From: G965233625 sp965233625
Lineage (GTDB): Bacteria > Planctomycetota > Planctomycetia > Pirellulales > Pirellulaceae
Direction: 5' to 3'
DNA length: 64,000 nucleotides
Assembly: GCA_965233625.1 (NCBI GenBank)
Contig: OZ247499.1
Location: 186,001-250,000, forward strand
In this document: in pieces, positions 54,102 through 63,030 of the stretch
Numbering within the stretch: position 1 is the first letter of the stretch
How the letters are laid out: each line of letters begins with the position of its first letter
The notes under the pieces: generated by a model
Databases searched by the model: none
Told to the model about the DNA's origin: nothing
Seen by the model: the letters and a program-made list of their open reading frames with translations, nothing else
Translations under genes and position numbers: made by a program

Positions 54102-54989
54102 ATGAAAATCGGTTCCACGCATATCGAAGACACGTTCGCCGAAGCATTCGGCATGCGGTATTGTCGCATTATTATCACCGCCGCCGACGATTACTGGTTA
54201 GACGCGGCCGTGCGTGAGTTCAGCGGTTACAGCTCTTCGGTGATTGCCTGCGACGCCGAGATCGGTTTGGACCGCCTGCTAACCGCAGAGCAGTCGCCCG
54301 ATGGCCGTCCTGGCGCTTCGATGCTGATGTTCGGCACATCCGTAGATGCGCTGGCGAAGGCGGTGCCCAACCGGGCTGGCCAATGCCTGATGACGTGCCC
54401 CTCGACGGCCGTCTATGACGGGCTGCCTGTTTCGGACCGCCGCATTCCGCTGGGAAAGCATATCCGCTATTTCGGCGATGGCTTCCAGAAGAGCAAGCAG
54501 GTGGCCGGTGTGCGTTATTGGCGTGTGCCCGTGATGGACGGCGAGTTTCTGGTGCAGGACACCCTGGGCGTTGAAAAGGGCGTGGCGGGCGGCAACATCA
54601 TTCTGCAGTCTGCCAGCCATACAGACGCCCTTGCCGCGGCACGCCGCGGGGTGGAAGCCGTGGCAGCCTGCGAAGGGGTGATCGCTCCGTTCCCCGGCGG
54701 CGTCGCCCGCAGCGGCAGTAAAGTCGGCTCAGTCTACAAATCGCTACCCGCCTCAACCGCCGACGCATACTGCCCCACACTCCGCGGACGCGTCGAGAGC
54801 AAACTGCACGAAGACGCCAACTACGCCTTAGAGATCGTTATCGACGGCGTCAGCGAGCAGGCTGTCGGCAACGCCATGAAAGCCGCATTGCAGGCAGCCA
54901 GCGGCGAAGGGACCGTCGCCATTACCGCGGGCAACTACGGCGGAAAGCTGGGGAAATTTCAGTTCAAACTGCATGAACTGGTTGATTAG
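54102..54989 (+). CDS. ftr: formylmethanofuran-tetrahydromethanopterin formyltransferase (Ftr/FhcD)
   Basis: 295 residues with the family signatures TEIEDTFAEAF-like HIEDTFAEAF, ACDAEIG, PDGRPG, GQCLMTCPSTAV, YFGDGFQKS, VAGGNI, PFPGGVARSGSKVGS, CPTLRGRVES and AGNYGGKLG. It transfers the formyl group between H4MPT and a methanofuran-like carrier, the oxidation-side step before formate release by the Fhc complex. A methenyl-H4MPT cyclohydrolase (mch) gene is not in the window. Paired inverted repeats overlap its 3' end. Confidence 0.97.
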   Translation: MKIGSTHIEDTFAEAFGMRYCRIIITAADDYWLDAAVREFSGYSSSVIACDAEIGLDRLLTAEQSPDGRPGASMLMFGTSVDALAKAVPNRAGQCLMTCPSTAVYDGLPVSDRRIPLGKHIRYFGDGFQKSKQVAGVRYWRVPVMDGEFLVQDTLGVEKGVAGGNIILQSASHTDALAAARRGVEAVAACEGVIAPFPGGVARSGSKVGSVYKSLPASTADAYCPTLRGRVESKLHEDANYALEIVIDGVSEQAVGNAMKAALQAASGEGTVAITAGNYGGKLGKFQFKLHELVD

Positions 54990-55016
54990 AACTAACGTCT
55001 GTTGAACCAGTTCTAA
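54975..55016 (+). repeat. two mutually exclusive inverted repeats at the ftr stop
   Basis: GAACTGGTT (54975-54983) pairs with AACCAGTTC (55005-55013); TTAGAACT (54986-54993) pairs with AGTTCTAA (55009-55016). The right arms overlap, so only one can form at a time. The stop codon lies inside the second arm. Confidence 0.65.
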
Positions 55017-55036
55017 AGCCAAGCTGTCTGCGTTTC

Positions 55037-55068
55037 TTATCCAGCGCGTTACTTATCCAGTGCGTAAC
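55037..55068 (+). repeat. 16-bp imperfect tandem repeat at the queD 3' end
   Basis: TTATCCAGCGCGTTAC (55037-55052) then TTATCCAGTGCGTAAC (55053-55068), two mismatches. The second copy encodes the last residues of QueD; the first is a non-coding copy beyond the stop. Confidence 0.7.
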
Positions 55069-55456
55069 TGGCGTAACAACTCCGCGTTTCCCAGAGCCTG
55101 ACTTCCTCGACGGGGAAACCCTGCGAGTGGGTGAATTCGCAGATGATGCGGGCGATGTTTTCGGCGGTGGGATTGGTGTCTATCAGGTGGAGTGGTTCGC
55201 CGAGCTGTTGCAGGGCTTCGACCGCGGGGTCGTCTTTGCAGAGGATCATGCGGTGGTCGAGGTTCTCGTCGATCCAGTGGCTGACGACCCGCTTGATGTC
55301 CGAAAAGTCTAGCAGCATTCCCCGTTCGTCCAGCACATCGCCGGCCAGCACAATCTCGGCGCGGCCGTTGTGCCCGTGCAGGTTTTTGCATTTGCCGTCG
55401 TAGTTCAGCAGGCGGTGCCCGTAGCAGAAATCGATTTGACGAGAGACACGATACAT
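55049..55456 (-). CDS. queD: 6-carboxytetrahydropterin synthase (QueD)
   Basis: 135 residues of the PTPS/QueD fold. Zinc ligands H14, H27 and H29 and the catalytic C23 are visible (YGHRLL, GKCKNLHGH), and a C-terminal WETRS supplies the glutamate. It makes 6-carboxytetrahydropterin for 7-deazaguanine (queuosine) synthesis. The queC gene lies 46 bases upstream, the expected partner, so a queuosine operon is likely; queE is not here. Convergent with ftr by 59 bases. Confidence 0.92.
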   Translation of the reverse strand: MYRVSRQIDFCYGHRLLNYDGKCKNLHGHNGRAEIVLAGDVLDERGMLLDFSDIKRVVSHWIDENLDHRMILCKDDPAVEALQQLGEPLHLIDTNPTAENIARIICEFTHSQGFPVEEVRLWETRSCYASYALDK

Positions 55457-55502
55457 ATATTTGCTTCCTGAATGGAGCTAATGGATTCTCAGTGGTGCGG
55501 TA

Positions 55503-56210
55503 TTATCGCGCGGTAACAAGCTGCGATGCTTTGGCGTACTTCGTAGGGTCATTCCCCAAAGTTGCAAAGGCCCGCTGGCGTTCGTCGCATTTGTTGCATT
55601 GGCCGCAATGGAAACCGGCTTGCGGCGCCAGGCACGAAAACGTTTCTGCCAGCGGGAAAGTTTGACCAAGCTGCATGACTTCGGCTTTCGACTTATCCGC
55701 CAGAGGCTGTATGAGTTGCACCTGCGGCAACCCGGCTGCGTTGAGCATCTGCTGAGCGGCGGAGAAGAACGGCGGCGAAGCATCGGCGAAAGGGTTACCC
55801 TGCAGCACTCCGCTGGCGAGCACGCCGATGCCATTCAACTGACACCAGAGCGCTGCTTTTAGGTGCAGCAGCATGTTGCGGCCAGGCAGAAAAACCGCCT
55901 CGTCGCGGGTGCCAGCGGCGGGCACGTGTTTGCCCGTGGTGCTCCAGTGGTCCGGGTAAATATCGCCGGTGGGCATTTCAAGCTGGCAAAGTTCGTTGAG
56001 CACAAGGCCCGGCTGTTGCTGCCGGAGTGCAGTCAGGAAACGCTGCAGGGCGGCGGCTTCAAGCGGCTCCCACAGGTGGCCGGACCGAACATAAATCGGT
56101 GTGACCGGGCGGTTCTGCGCAAGGTGCGCCAACAGGATGCAGCTATCGAGACCGCCGCTAACAAGCACCGCGGTGGCGGGATGGGTCAAACCATGTTTCT
56201 CCGTGAACAA
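55503..56210 (-). CDS. queC: 7-cyano-7-deazaguanine synthase (QueC-like)
   Basis: 235 residues with the PP-loop SGGLDS (18-23) and a zinc site of C193, C202, C205 and C208 (GFHCGQCNKC). It uses ATP and ammonia to turn 7-carboxy-7-deazaguanine into preQ0. The N-terminal part is a little divergent from the E. coli enzyme. It shares the 149-base divergent region with ruvB and is followed by queD. Confidence 0.9.
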   Translation of the reverse strand: MFTEKHGLTHPATAVLVSGGLDSCILLAHLAQNRPVTPIYVRSGHLWEPLEAAALQRFLTALRQQQPGLVLNELCQLEMPTGDIYPDHWSTTGKHVPAAGTRDEAVFLPGRNMLLHLKAALWCQLNGIGVLASGVLQGNPFADASPPFFSAAQQMLNAAGLPQVQLIQPLADKSKAEVMQLGQTFPLAETFSCLAPQAGFHCGQCNKCDERQRAFATLGNDPTKYAKASQLVTAR

Positions 56211-56359
56211 CTTTCATTCAGCCCGATTGTAAGCGACCACCGGCAACGGACAACCCGCGGATGCCGGCGCCGGTGGGCAACAACGGTTTCGGCTGATTCA
56301 GAACACCGCTATCATACAGATAGTTTACACCCGTTCAGTACAAACCTTTGGCGCCAAGC

Positions 56360-57394
56360 ATGACGCGCGAGACTATTCTCTCGGCAGAACTCCCGGATGA
56401 TGACGATGTGGAACGCCACCTCCGGCCGCAACGGCTGGATGAAATGGTGGGCCAGACCGATGTGATTGAACGCCTGCGGATTGCGGTGGATGCAGCGCAG
56501 AAACGCGGCGAGACGCTGGGGCATATTCTGTTTGACGGTCCACCGGGACTGGGGAAAACGACTTTCGCAACCGTTATTCCTAAAGAGCTCGGCGTGTCGT
56601 TGCAGATGGCAAGCGGCCCGGGGCTGAAGGCGCCGAAAGACCTGATTCCGTATCTAACCAACGCCAGTCAGAATTCCGTTCTGTTCATCGATGAGATTCA
56701 TCGTGTGCCGACGGGCGTTGAAGAGTACATGTACAGCGCGATGGAAGATTTCCGCATCGATCTGGTCTTAGGTGAAGGCGTCAACGCCCGCACTCATAAC
56801 CTGCCGCTAAAGCGGTTTACGCTGATCGGCGCCACGACCCGCGCCGGAATGCTCTCGGGGCCGCTACGCGACCGCTTTCAGATCCGTGAACATCTGGGTT
56901 TTTACACCAATGCGGAACTGACAATGATTGTCCGCCGCGCGGCGAAGATTCTGAACACGCCCATTGATGAAGCCGCGGCGCAGGAGATTGCCTCACGTAG
57001 CCGCAGCACCCCGCGTATTGCGAACAACCGCTTGCGGTGGATCCGCGACTATGCAGACAGCCGGTGCGATGGAAGTATTGATTTAGAAGTCGCCCGCCGC
57101 GCGCTGGAGATGGCAGGCATCGACCGCCTGGGCCTGGACAAGCAGGATCGCGAATACCTTCGCACGCTGATTGTGAACTTCAGTGGCGGTCCGGCAGGTG
57201 TCGAAGCCATCGCCCATTCGATGAACATTTCTTCGGACACACTCACAGACGATGTTGAGCCATTTCTTCTTCGCTCCGCTCTGATCGTCCGGACACCGCG
57301 AGGTCGCATGGCGCAAGCCAAGGCGATCGCTCATTTAGGCATCTCACCGGGCGGTGGGGATTCAGATGGACCGCAACGGTCATTATTTGGTTAG
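56360..57394 (+). CDS. ruvB: Holliday junction branch migration helicase RuvB
   Basis: 344 residues from ATG 56360. AAA+ motifs: LRPQRLDEMVGQ, P-loop FDGPPGLGKTTFA, Walker B LFIDEIHR, sensor GATTRAGMLSGPLRDRF, and the C-terminal winged-helix domain. It drives branch migration with RuvA. RuvA and RuvC are not nearby. Its TAG stop overlaps the moeA stop (minus) in TTAG, so the genes converge by 4 bases. Confidence 0.96.
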   Translation: MTRETILSAELPDDDDVERHLRPQRLDEMVGQTDVIERLRIAVDAAQKRGETLGHILFDGPPGLGKTTFATVIPKELGVSLQMASGPGLKAPKDLIPYLTNASQNSVLFIDEIHRVPTGVEEYMYSAMEDFRIDLVLGEGVNARTHNLPLKRFTLIGATTRAGMLSGPLRDRFQIREHLGFYTNAELTMIVRRAAKILNTPIDEAAAQEIASRSRSTPRIANNRLRWIRDYADSRCDGSIDLEVARRALEMAGIDRLGLDKQDREYLRTLIVNFSGGPAGVEAIAHSMNISSDTLTDDVEPFLLRSALIVRTPRGRMAQAKAIAHLGISPGGGDSDGPQRSLFG

Positions 57395-58635
57395 TCATAG
57401 AGCAGCACATCCACCGGTGTACCTGCTGCTGCGCCCTCACTATCGCCCGCGATAATCACAAATCCATCGGCCCGGCAGGTCGAACTAAGCACCGACGCGC
57501 CGCTGATCGCCACCGGCTCAACCGCTTCATCCACAATGCGCACGCGAGCGTAATCCACACGGCCGACGGCGGAAACCAGCTTTCGTGCCAGCGGCAATGT
57601 GACGCGGCGATGCGGCCAATCCGCGTTCAGCCCCGCCAGTCGCCGGATGGCGCGGCCCGCAAAGAAGTCGTACGCACACAGGCAGGAAACTGGATTGCCC
57701 GGTAGCAGAAAAACAAGCCGGTCGCCCATGCGGCCCATACCGGCAGGGCTGCTAGGACGCATAGCGATGCCATGAATCGCCAGTTCACCGTTGTCCGCCA
57801 GCAACCGCGGTGCATGATCTTCCTGCCCAACGCTCGAACCGCCCGAGACCAGCACGACATCGGCATCGCTTTGAAGTGCCCGCAGAATTGCCTCGGGCGA
57901 ATCGGGAACGATACCCGGATTCTCAGGTAGGCCGCCATCACGCGAGATCAAAGCTGCGAGCATTACGCTGTTTGAATCCACAATGCTATGCGCGGAGGGT
58001 TTCGCCCCTGGTTCTAACAATTCGTTACCGGTGACGACGATTCTGACACGTGGCCGTTTGATGACTGGCACCTTGCCCACGCCAATCGAAGCCAGCACGC
58101 CCACATCCTGCGGCCTTAGTTTCCGGCCGCGATGCAGCACCAGGCTGCCGGCGGTGATATCCTCGCCAATTTCGCCGATGTTCTTCCCGGCGGGTGTTTC
58201 GTCAATGGCGAACAACTGGCCGTTTTCCAGCGTTGTCTTTTCAACCGGCAGCACCGTATCGGCGCCAGCGGGTAACGGGGCGCCGGTCATCGTGCGGATG
58301 GCTTCGCCCGCAGCAACGGTGGCGGATGAAGGGGCGCCGGGCATGGATTCGCCGGTCAACTTTAGCGGCCGCGCGTTGTAGATCGTCGCGCCTGCAACGC
58401 TCGTTGCCTGCACGGCATAGCCATCCATCATGCTGCGACGGAATCCCGGCACATTGACTTTGCTGAGGATGTCTTCGCTAAGCACCCGACCGGCGGCAGC
58501 GGTAACGTGGACCTGCTCAGCATCCAGGGCTGCCGATTGATCTACCCAGGCCAGCGCGGCCTCGACCGTCGCGCGTTGATGAAAACCACGCATGCGAACA
58601 TCGGAGCCAGCGGATGATTGCGCGGGATCGGTCAT
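57391..58635 (-). CDS. moeA: molybdopterin molybdotransferase
   Basis: 414 residues. MoeA motifs: AAGRVLSEDI, DGYAV, IRTMTGAPLP, VEKTT, GEDI, SGGSSVGQEDH and LPGNPVS. It inserts molybdate into adenylylated molybdopterin to finish the cofactor. A Mo/W-cofactor enzyme would include the FwdD-like protein at 19565, which gives a possible client. Starts 211 bases from the divergent flavoprotein gene. Confidence 0.95.
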   Translation of the reverse strand: MTDPAQSSAGSDVRMRGFHQRATVEAALAWVDQSAALDAEQVHVTAAAGRVLSEDILSKVNVPGFRRSMMDGYAVQATSVAGATIYNARPLKLTGESMPGAPSSATVAAGEAIRTMTGAPLPAGADTVLPVEKTTLENGQLFAIDETPAGKNIGEIGEDITAGSLVLHRGRKLRPQDVGVLASIGVGKVPVIKRPRVRIVVTGNELLEPGAKPSAHSIVDSNSVMLAALISRDGGLPENPGIVPDSPEAILRALQSDADVVLVSGGSSVGQEDHAPRLLADNGELAIHGIAMRPSSPAGMGRMGDRLVFLLPGNPVSCLCAYDFFAGRAIRRLAGLNADWPHRRVTLPLARKLVSAVGRVDYARVRIVDEAVEPVAISGASVLSSTCRADGFVIIAGDSEGAAAGTPVDVLLYD

Positions 58636-58846
58636 AAAATTCCGGGTAAGTTTTGTTTCAGAAGATACGCCACCATCATACGCAGGTCGGCAAGAAGCCT
58701 CTACCAGATGTGTTCAGGGACATTCTGACATCGTGTTGAAACGGGGCAAACCGCGAAACTGTTTTACGGCACACTTACTCTTTAGATGTAGGCGGTATGA
58801 TGTACGGGCATGTTGCATTTCCTCCCTGCGAGACATCGACGGAATC

Positions 58847-60364
58847 ATGGCGCCTATCATCCAACTTCAGCCGCATGACCAGCATAACCAGCGTCTTGAA
58901 GCCAACGTCCATCCACCAGACTGGCAGAACCCTGAGCCAAGTGGCGTTTACAACCTGGTGGTGATCGGCGCCGGCACGGCCGGGCTGGTTGCTGCGGCCG
59001 GCGCTGCGGGGATTGGAGCCAAGGTCGCGCTGATCGAACGTGAACTGATGGGCGGAGATTGCTTGAATGTTGGGTGCGTTCCTTCCAAGGGGCTGTTGTC
59101 CGCGGCACGGGTCGCGGCCACCGTGCGGCAGGCGGCGGATTATGGCGTGCTTGCGCCCGGTGATGTGCTGGTTGACTTTCCGGCGGTCATGGAGCGGATG
59201 CGGAAGATCCGCGCCGATATCAGCCCGCACGATTCAGCGCAGCGGTTTACGGACCTGGGGATTGATGTCTTCTTAGGACAGGGCGAATTCAAATCCAGCG
59301 ACACCATTGTCGTTGACGGCGCCGAGTTGAAGTTCAGCAAAGCCGTTATCGCCACGGGCGCCCGCGCGTCGGCGCCGCCGGTTGATGGCTTGGAAGACGT
59401 GGAATACCTGACGAACGAGAGCATCTTCTCACTGACGGAATTGCCGCGACGGTTGGGCATCATTGGCGCCGGCCCCATCGGCTGCGAAATGGCGCAGGCA
59501 TTCGCCAGGTTTGGCAGCGAAGTTTTCCTGGTCGAATCCGCCAGCAGCATCCTCCCCCGCGAAGATCGCGAAGCTTCGCAACTGGTTGAAGAGGCGTTGT
59601 TAGAAGACGACGTAAAGCTTCTATGCTGCGGTCGCGACTTGAAGGTTGTTAAAGATGGCGAAGCGATCCGCCTGCAGCTGAATTCTCAAGATGAAAACTA
59701 CGACGTTCAGGTGGACCAGTTGCTTGTCGCTGTCGGCCGCGCGCCGAATGTTGAGGGGTTGAACCTGGAGGCCGTCGGCGTCGAATTTGACAAACACGGC
59801 GTCAAAGTCAACGACCGCTTTCAGACGACCAACTCGCGGATCTTTGCCGCGGGCGATATCTGCTCCAAGTATAAGTTCACCCACGCGGCCGACTTCATGG
59901 CCAGGGCGGTGATTCGCAACGCGTTGTTTATGGGCCGCGCGAAGCAGAGCAGCATGGTCGTGCCGTGGTGCACTTACACCTCGCCGGAATTGGCGCAGAT
60001 TGGCATCACTGAAAAAGACGCTCAAGAACAGAACATTGAAGTCGACGTTTTCAAGCAGCCACTTGGCGGCGTGGACCGGGCGATTCTGGATGGTGAAACG
60101 GCAGGATTTGTCAAAGTGATTACCCAGAAGGGCAAGGGGAAAATCCTCGGCGCCACGATCGTTGCCACGAATGCCGGCGATATGATCGGCGAAATGTCCG
60201 TCGCCATGACCAACGGCCTCACCATCGGGCAGATCGGCAATTCGATCCACCCCTATCCCACGCAAGCCGAAGCGATCCGCCGGACAGGCGATCAATACAG
60301 CCGCACTCGGCTGACGCCGTTCGTGAAAGGGCTGCTTGATAAATGGCTCTCGTGGGGCCGTTAA
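58847..60364 (+). CDS. FAD/NAD-dependent disulfide oxidoreductase, mercuric-reductase-like
   Basis: 505 residues from ATG 58847; the frame is open to 58592 but that overlaps moeA and has no leader. FAD loop VVIGAGTAGL (38-47), redox pair C72-C77 in GGDCLNVGCVPS, NAD loop IIGAGPIGCE and the C-terminal HPYPT with the catalytic histidine. Mercuric reductase-like but without the N-terminal HMA domain and without C-terminal Cys pair, so mercury reduction is not assured; a dihydrolipoamide or other disulfide substrate is possible. Confidence 0.9.
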   Translation: MAPIIQLQPHDQHNQRLEANVHPPDWQNPEPSGVYNLVVIGAGTAGLVAAAGAAGIGAKVALIERELMGGDCLNVGCVPSKGLLSAARVAATVRQAADYGVLAPGDVLVDFPAVMERMRKIRADISPHDSAQRFTDLGIDVFLGQGEFKSSDTIVVDGAELKFSKAVIATGARASAPPVDGLEDVEYLTNESIFSLTELPRRLGIIGAGPIGCEMAQAFARFGSEVFLVESASSILPREDREASQLVEEALLEDDVKLLCCGRDLKVVKDGEAIRLQLNSQDENYDVQVDQLLVAVGRAPNVEGLNLEAVGVEFDKHGVKVNDRFQTTNSRIFAAGDICSKYKFTHAADFMARAVIRNALFMGRAKQSSMVVPWCTYTSPELAQIGITEKDAQEQNIEVDVFKQPLGGVDRAILDGETAGFVKVITQKGKGKILGATIVATNAGDMIGEMSVAMTNGLTIGQIGNSIHPYPTQAEAIRRTGDQYSRTRLTPFVKGLLDKWLSWGR

Positions 60365-60397
60365 GGCAAAGATACTTCGCAAGTGACAACAGAATTA

Positions 60398-60426
60398 TTT
60401 ACCTGAGTGCTCGAAACCGCTATAAT
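60398..60426 (+). promoter_or_regulatory. sigma70-like promoter for the DUF1592 gene at 60563
   Basis: -35 TTTACC (60398-60403), 17-base spacer, -10 TATAAT (60421-60426). It gives a leader of about 130 bases. Confidence 0.6.
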
Positions 60427-60562
60427 ACAGGTAGGTGTGGGGTGACGTCCGTTTCCCTACATTCTCCCTCCCACAACGTATTTTGTTACGTTCCCACCTT
60501 TTATTAATGCACACCCTCATCGCTAAAAATGCGCGAGAGCTGGACGGTGCGTTCGAGGTTTC

Positions 60563-62983
60563 ATGACGTTTCGACCCAATTACCGCCTTCTCGCGCCGTT
60601 ATTAGCGTTTGGCGTGGCTGTCTTCTTGCTGCATCCGTTAGCCGCTGCTGCGAAAGACCTCAGCCTGGCGCCTGCTGGTGTGCGGAATTTTGTTGAGGCA
60701 AATTGCTACGATTGCCACGATGGAGCTGGTGCGGAAGCGGGGTTCGACTTCGCTGCGTTGGGCTTTGATCTGTCGAAGCCCGCGGCGGTCAGACGCTGGA
60801 CACAGGTATTTGACCGGGTTCACCTCGGCCAGATGCCCCCTGAAGATGCAGAGCAGCCCACCGCCAAAAGCCACGAAACTTTCCTCAAGGAAGCGGGCGA
60901 CTGGCTGCGTAGCTACCAGCACGAACAGAATCAGTCGCTCGGCCGCGTCCGTTCGCGCCGGCTGACGCGCCGTGAAGTTGAACGCTCTCTGCATGACCTG
61001 CTCGGAATCGACATTCCATTGCAGCACCTGATGACGGAAGATGCACGCACCGCCGGATTCACCACGGTGGCAAGCGGGCAGGCGATGTCGCACTTTCAGT
61101 TGCAGCAACACCTGCAAGCCGTCGACGCGGCATTAGACGAAGCCTTCACACGGGCGATGACGCCTGACGATACGTTTACGCGCAGCTTCGACGCCGAGGG
61201 CGTTGCCCGCCGCAATCCGAGAAGGCGCTGCCGCGAACCGGAAATGCTGAACGATCATGCCGTGGTTTGGTCCGGCGGCGTCATCTTTTACGGTCGGCTG
61301 CCTGCAACCACCGCCCGCGCCGACGGCTGGTATCACTTCAAACTGAAAGTGAAGGGCCTGAAACTGCCGGCCAGCGGCGGCGTGTGGACAACCATCAGCA
61401 CCGGGCAATGCACATCCGGCGCACCACTGCTGAACCTCGTCAAAGTATTTGAAGCGACGGAGCAGCACCGCACCATCGAATTCACCGCCTGGCTGCCCAA
61501 AGGGCATATGCTGGAAGTACGACCAGGCGATATCACGCTGAAACGCGCACGTTTTGCTGGTGGTCAGATTGGCGCCGGAGAAGGCGGTCCGCAGAATGTG
61601 CCCGGTATTGCGATCCACAGCCTGGAAATGCAGCGTGTCCACCGCGAAGACGACCAGGCAGTCCGCCGCCATCTCTTTGGCTCGTTATCTGTAAAAACAG
61701 GCTCCGGCCGCTGGCGTGGAAAGGTTGAATCAAACCAGCCCGCCGCCGATGCACGCAAGTTAATGGTTGCGTTCGCCAGCCGCGCCTTCCGCCACCCAGT
61801 GTCAGAGTCTGACATTGAGAATTACATCGCCATCGTTAGTCAAGAGTTGAAAGATGGCAAGCCGCTGCTCGACGCTGTCCGCCTGGGCTACCGCGCACTG
61901 TTATGCTCGCCACGGTTCCTGTACATCACGGAGAAGCCCGGCAAGCTGGACGCTTGCGCCATTGCAACGCGTTTAAGTTACTTCCTGACGGGGAGCATGC
62001 CCGACGTGCAACTTCGGCAACTTGCTGAAACGGGCGAATTGAATGATAGGCGTGTTATCCGCGCCGAGGCTGAGCGTCTTCTCAACGAAGCGCGTGAAGA
62101 CCGCCGTTTCGTCGCAGATTTTGCCGCTGAGTGGTTGGATCTGGAGTTGATCGATTTCACGCAACCAGACCGTAAACTCTATCGCGAGTTTGATGCGGTG
62201 GTGCAGAAATCTATGCTGGACGAGACGCTCCGTTTTCTGGAAACCGCTTTGGCGAAAAATCACGGTCCAGCCAGCATGGTTTCCGCCGACTTCACGTTTC
62301 TCAACAGCCGGCTGGCCCGCTACTACGACATCCCTGGAATTACTGGCGACGAACTAAGACGTGTTGAACTAAGCGGTGAGCAACGGCCCGGCGGCCTATT
62401 ATCTCAGGGCGCCCTGCTGAAGGTGACGGCCAATGGTTCGAACACGTCGCCGGTCGTCCGTGGCGTCTGGATTTCTGAACGCATTATGGGCGTACATATT
62501 CCACCGCCGCCGGATAACGTGCCAGCGATTGAGCCTGATATCCGCGGCGCAAAGACGATCCGCGAGCAACTGGCGAAACATCGTAGTCAGCAGTCCTGCG
62601 CGGTCTGTCATGTGAATATTGATCCGCCAGGCTTCGCCCTTGAGAATTTCGACGCGGCGGGACAATGGCGTGACCGTTACCTGCTGCTTTCGGGCGGACG
62701 CCGCAAAGGCGGACCGAAGGTCGATCCAAGCTACCAGATGGCGGACGGGCAGGCGTTTGATTCGTATCGTGAATTCCGGCAAGTCATCGCCGGCAAGCCA
62801 CGGAAACTTGCGGTTAATCTAGTTGAAAAACTGGTGACATACGGCACCGGGGCGCCGGTTTCTTTCGCCGATCGGGATGATATTGAACGGATCGTCGATG
62901 CCTCAAAAGACGATAATGATAGTTACGGCTTCCGTACGCTGCTGCTTAACGTGGTTGCCAGCGATACTTTCCTCTGCAAATAA
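60563..62983 (+). CDS. DUF1592/DUF1588-type haem protein (complete)
   Basis: 806 residues with a signal peptide (residues 1-28). A first haem motif CYDCH is near 48; then DUF1587, DUF1595-like and DUF1592 regions (ATRLSYFLTGS), DUF1588 with GGLLSQGALLKVTANGSNTSPVVRG and a second haem motif CAVCH near 678, and the DUF1585 tail. It is the complete paralogue of the truncated protein at the left edge; both are followed by DUF1552 genes. Exported haem protein of unknown role, probably redox active. Its own promoter is at 60398. Confidence 0.95.
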   Translation: MTFRPNYRLLAPLLAFGVAVFLLHPLAAAAKDLSLAPAGVRNFVEANCYDCHDGAGAEAGFDFAALGFDLSKPAAVRRWTQVFDRVHLGQMPPEDAEQPTAKSHETFLKEAGDWLRSYQHEQNQSLGRVRSRRLTRREVERSLHDLLGIDIPLQHLMTEDARTAGFTTVASGQAMSHFQLQQHLQAVDAALDEAFTRAMTPDDTFTRSFDAEGVARRNPRRRCREPEMLNDHAVVWSGGVIFYGRLPATTARADGWYHFKLKVKGLKLPASGGVWTTISTGQCTSGAPLLNLVKVFEATEQHRTIEFTAWLPKGHMLEVRPGDITLKRARFAGGQIGAGEGGPQNVPGIAIHSLEMQRVHREDDQAVRRHLFGSLSVKTGSGRWRGKVESNQPAADARKLMVAFASRAFRHPVSESDIENYIAIVSQELKDGKPLLDAVRLGYRALLCSPRFLYITEKPGKLDACAIATRLSYFLTGSMPDVQLRQLAETGELNDRRVIRAEAERLLNEAREDRRFVADFAAEWLDLELIDFTQPDRKLYREFDAVVQKSMLDETLRFLETALAKNHGPASMVSADFTFLNSRLARYYDIPGITGDELRRVELSGEQRPGGLLSQGALLKVTANGSNTSPVVRGVWISERIMGVHIPPPPDNVPAIEPDIRGAKTIREQLAKHRSQQSCAVCHVNIDPPGFALENFDAAGQWRDRYLLLSGGRRKGGPKVDPSYQMADGQAFDSYREFRQVIAGKPRKLAVNLVEKLVTYGTGAPVSFADRDDIERIVDASKDDNDSYGFRTLLLNVVASDTFLCK

Positions 62984-63030
62984 CTTCGCACCCTAACGCG
63001 TCGGCGGACGCGGGAACAAGGTTTTCCACT

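Noticed and set aside
53157..54122. 321-residue minus-strand frame opposite mtdB
   Set aside because: It mirrors a strongly supported coding gene, has no recognisable domain or leader, and is His/Arg-rich as shadow frames are in this GC range.
55049..56210. QueD as a methanopterin enzyme because it is next to ftr
   Set aside because: It is convergent with ftr and paired with queC, so queuosine synthesis explains it.
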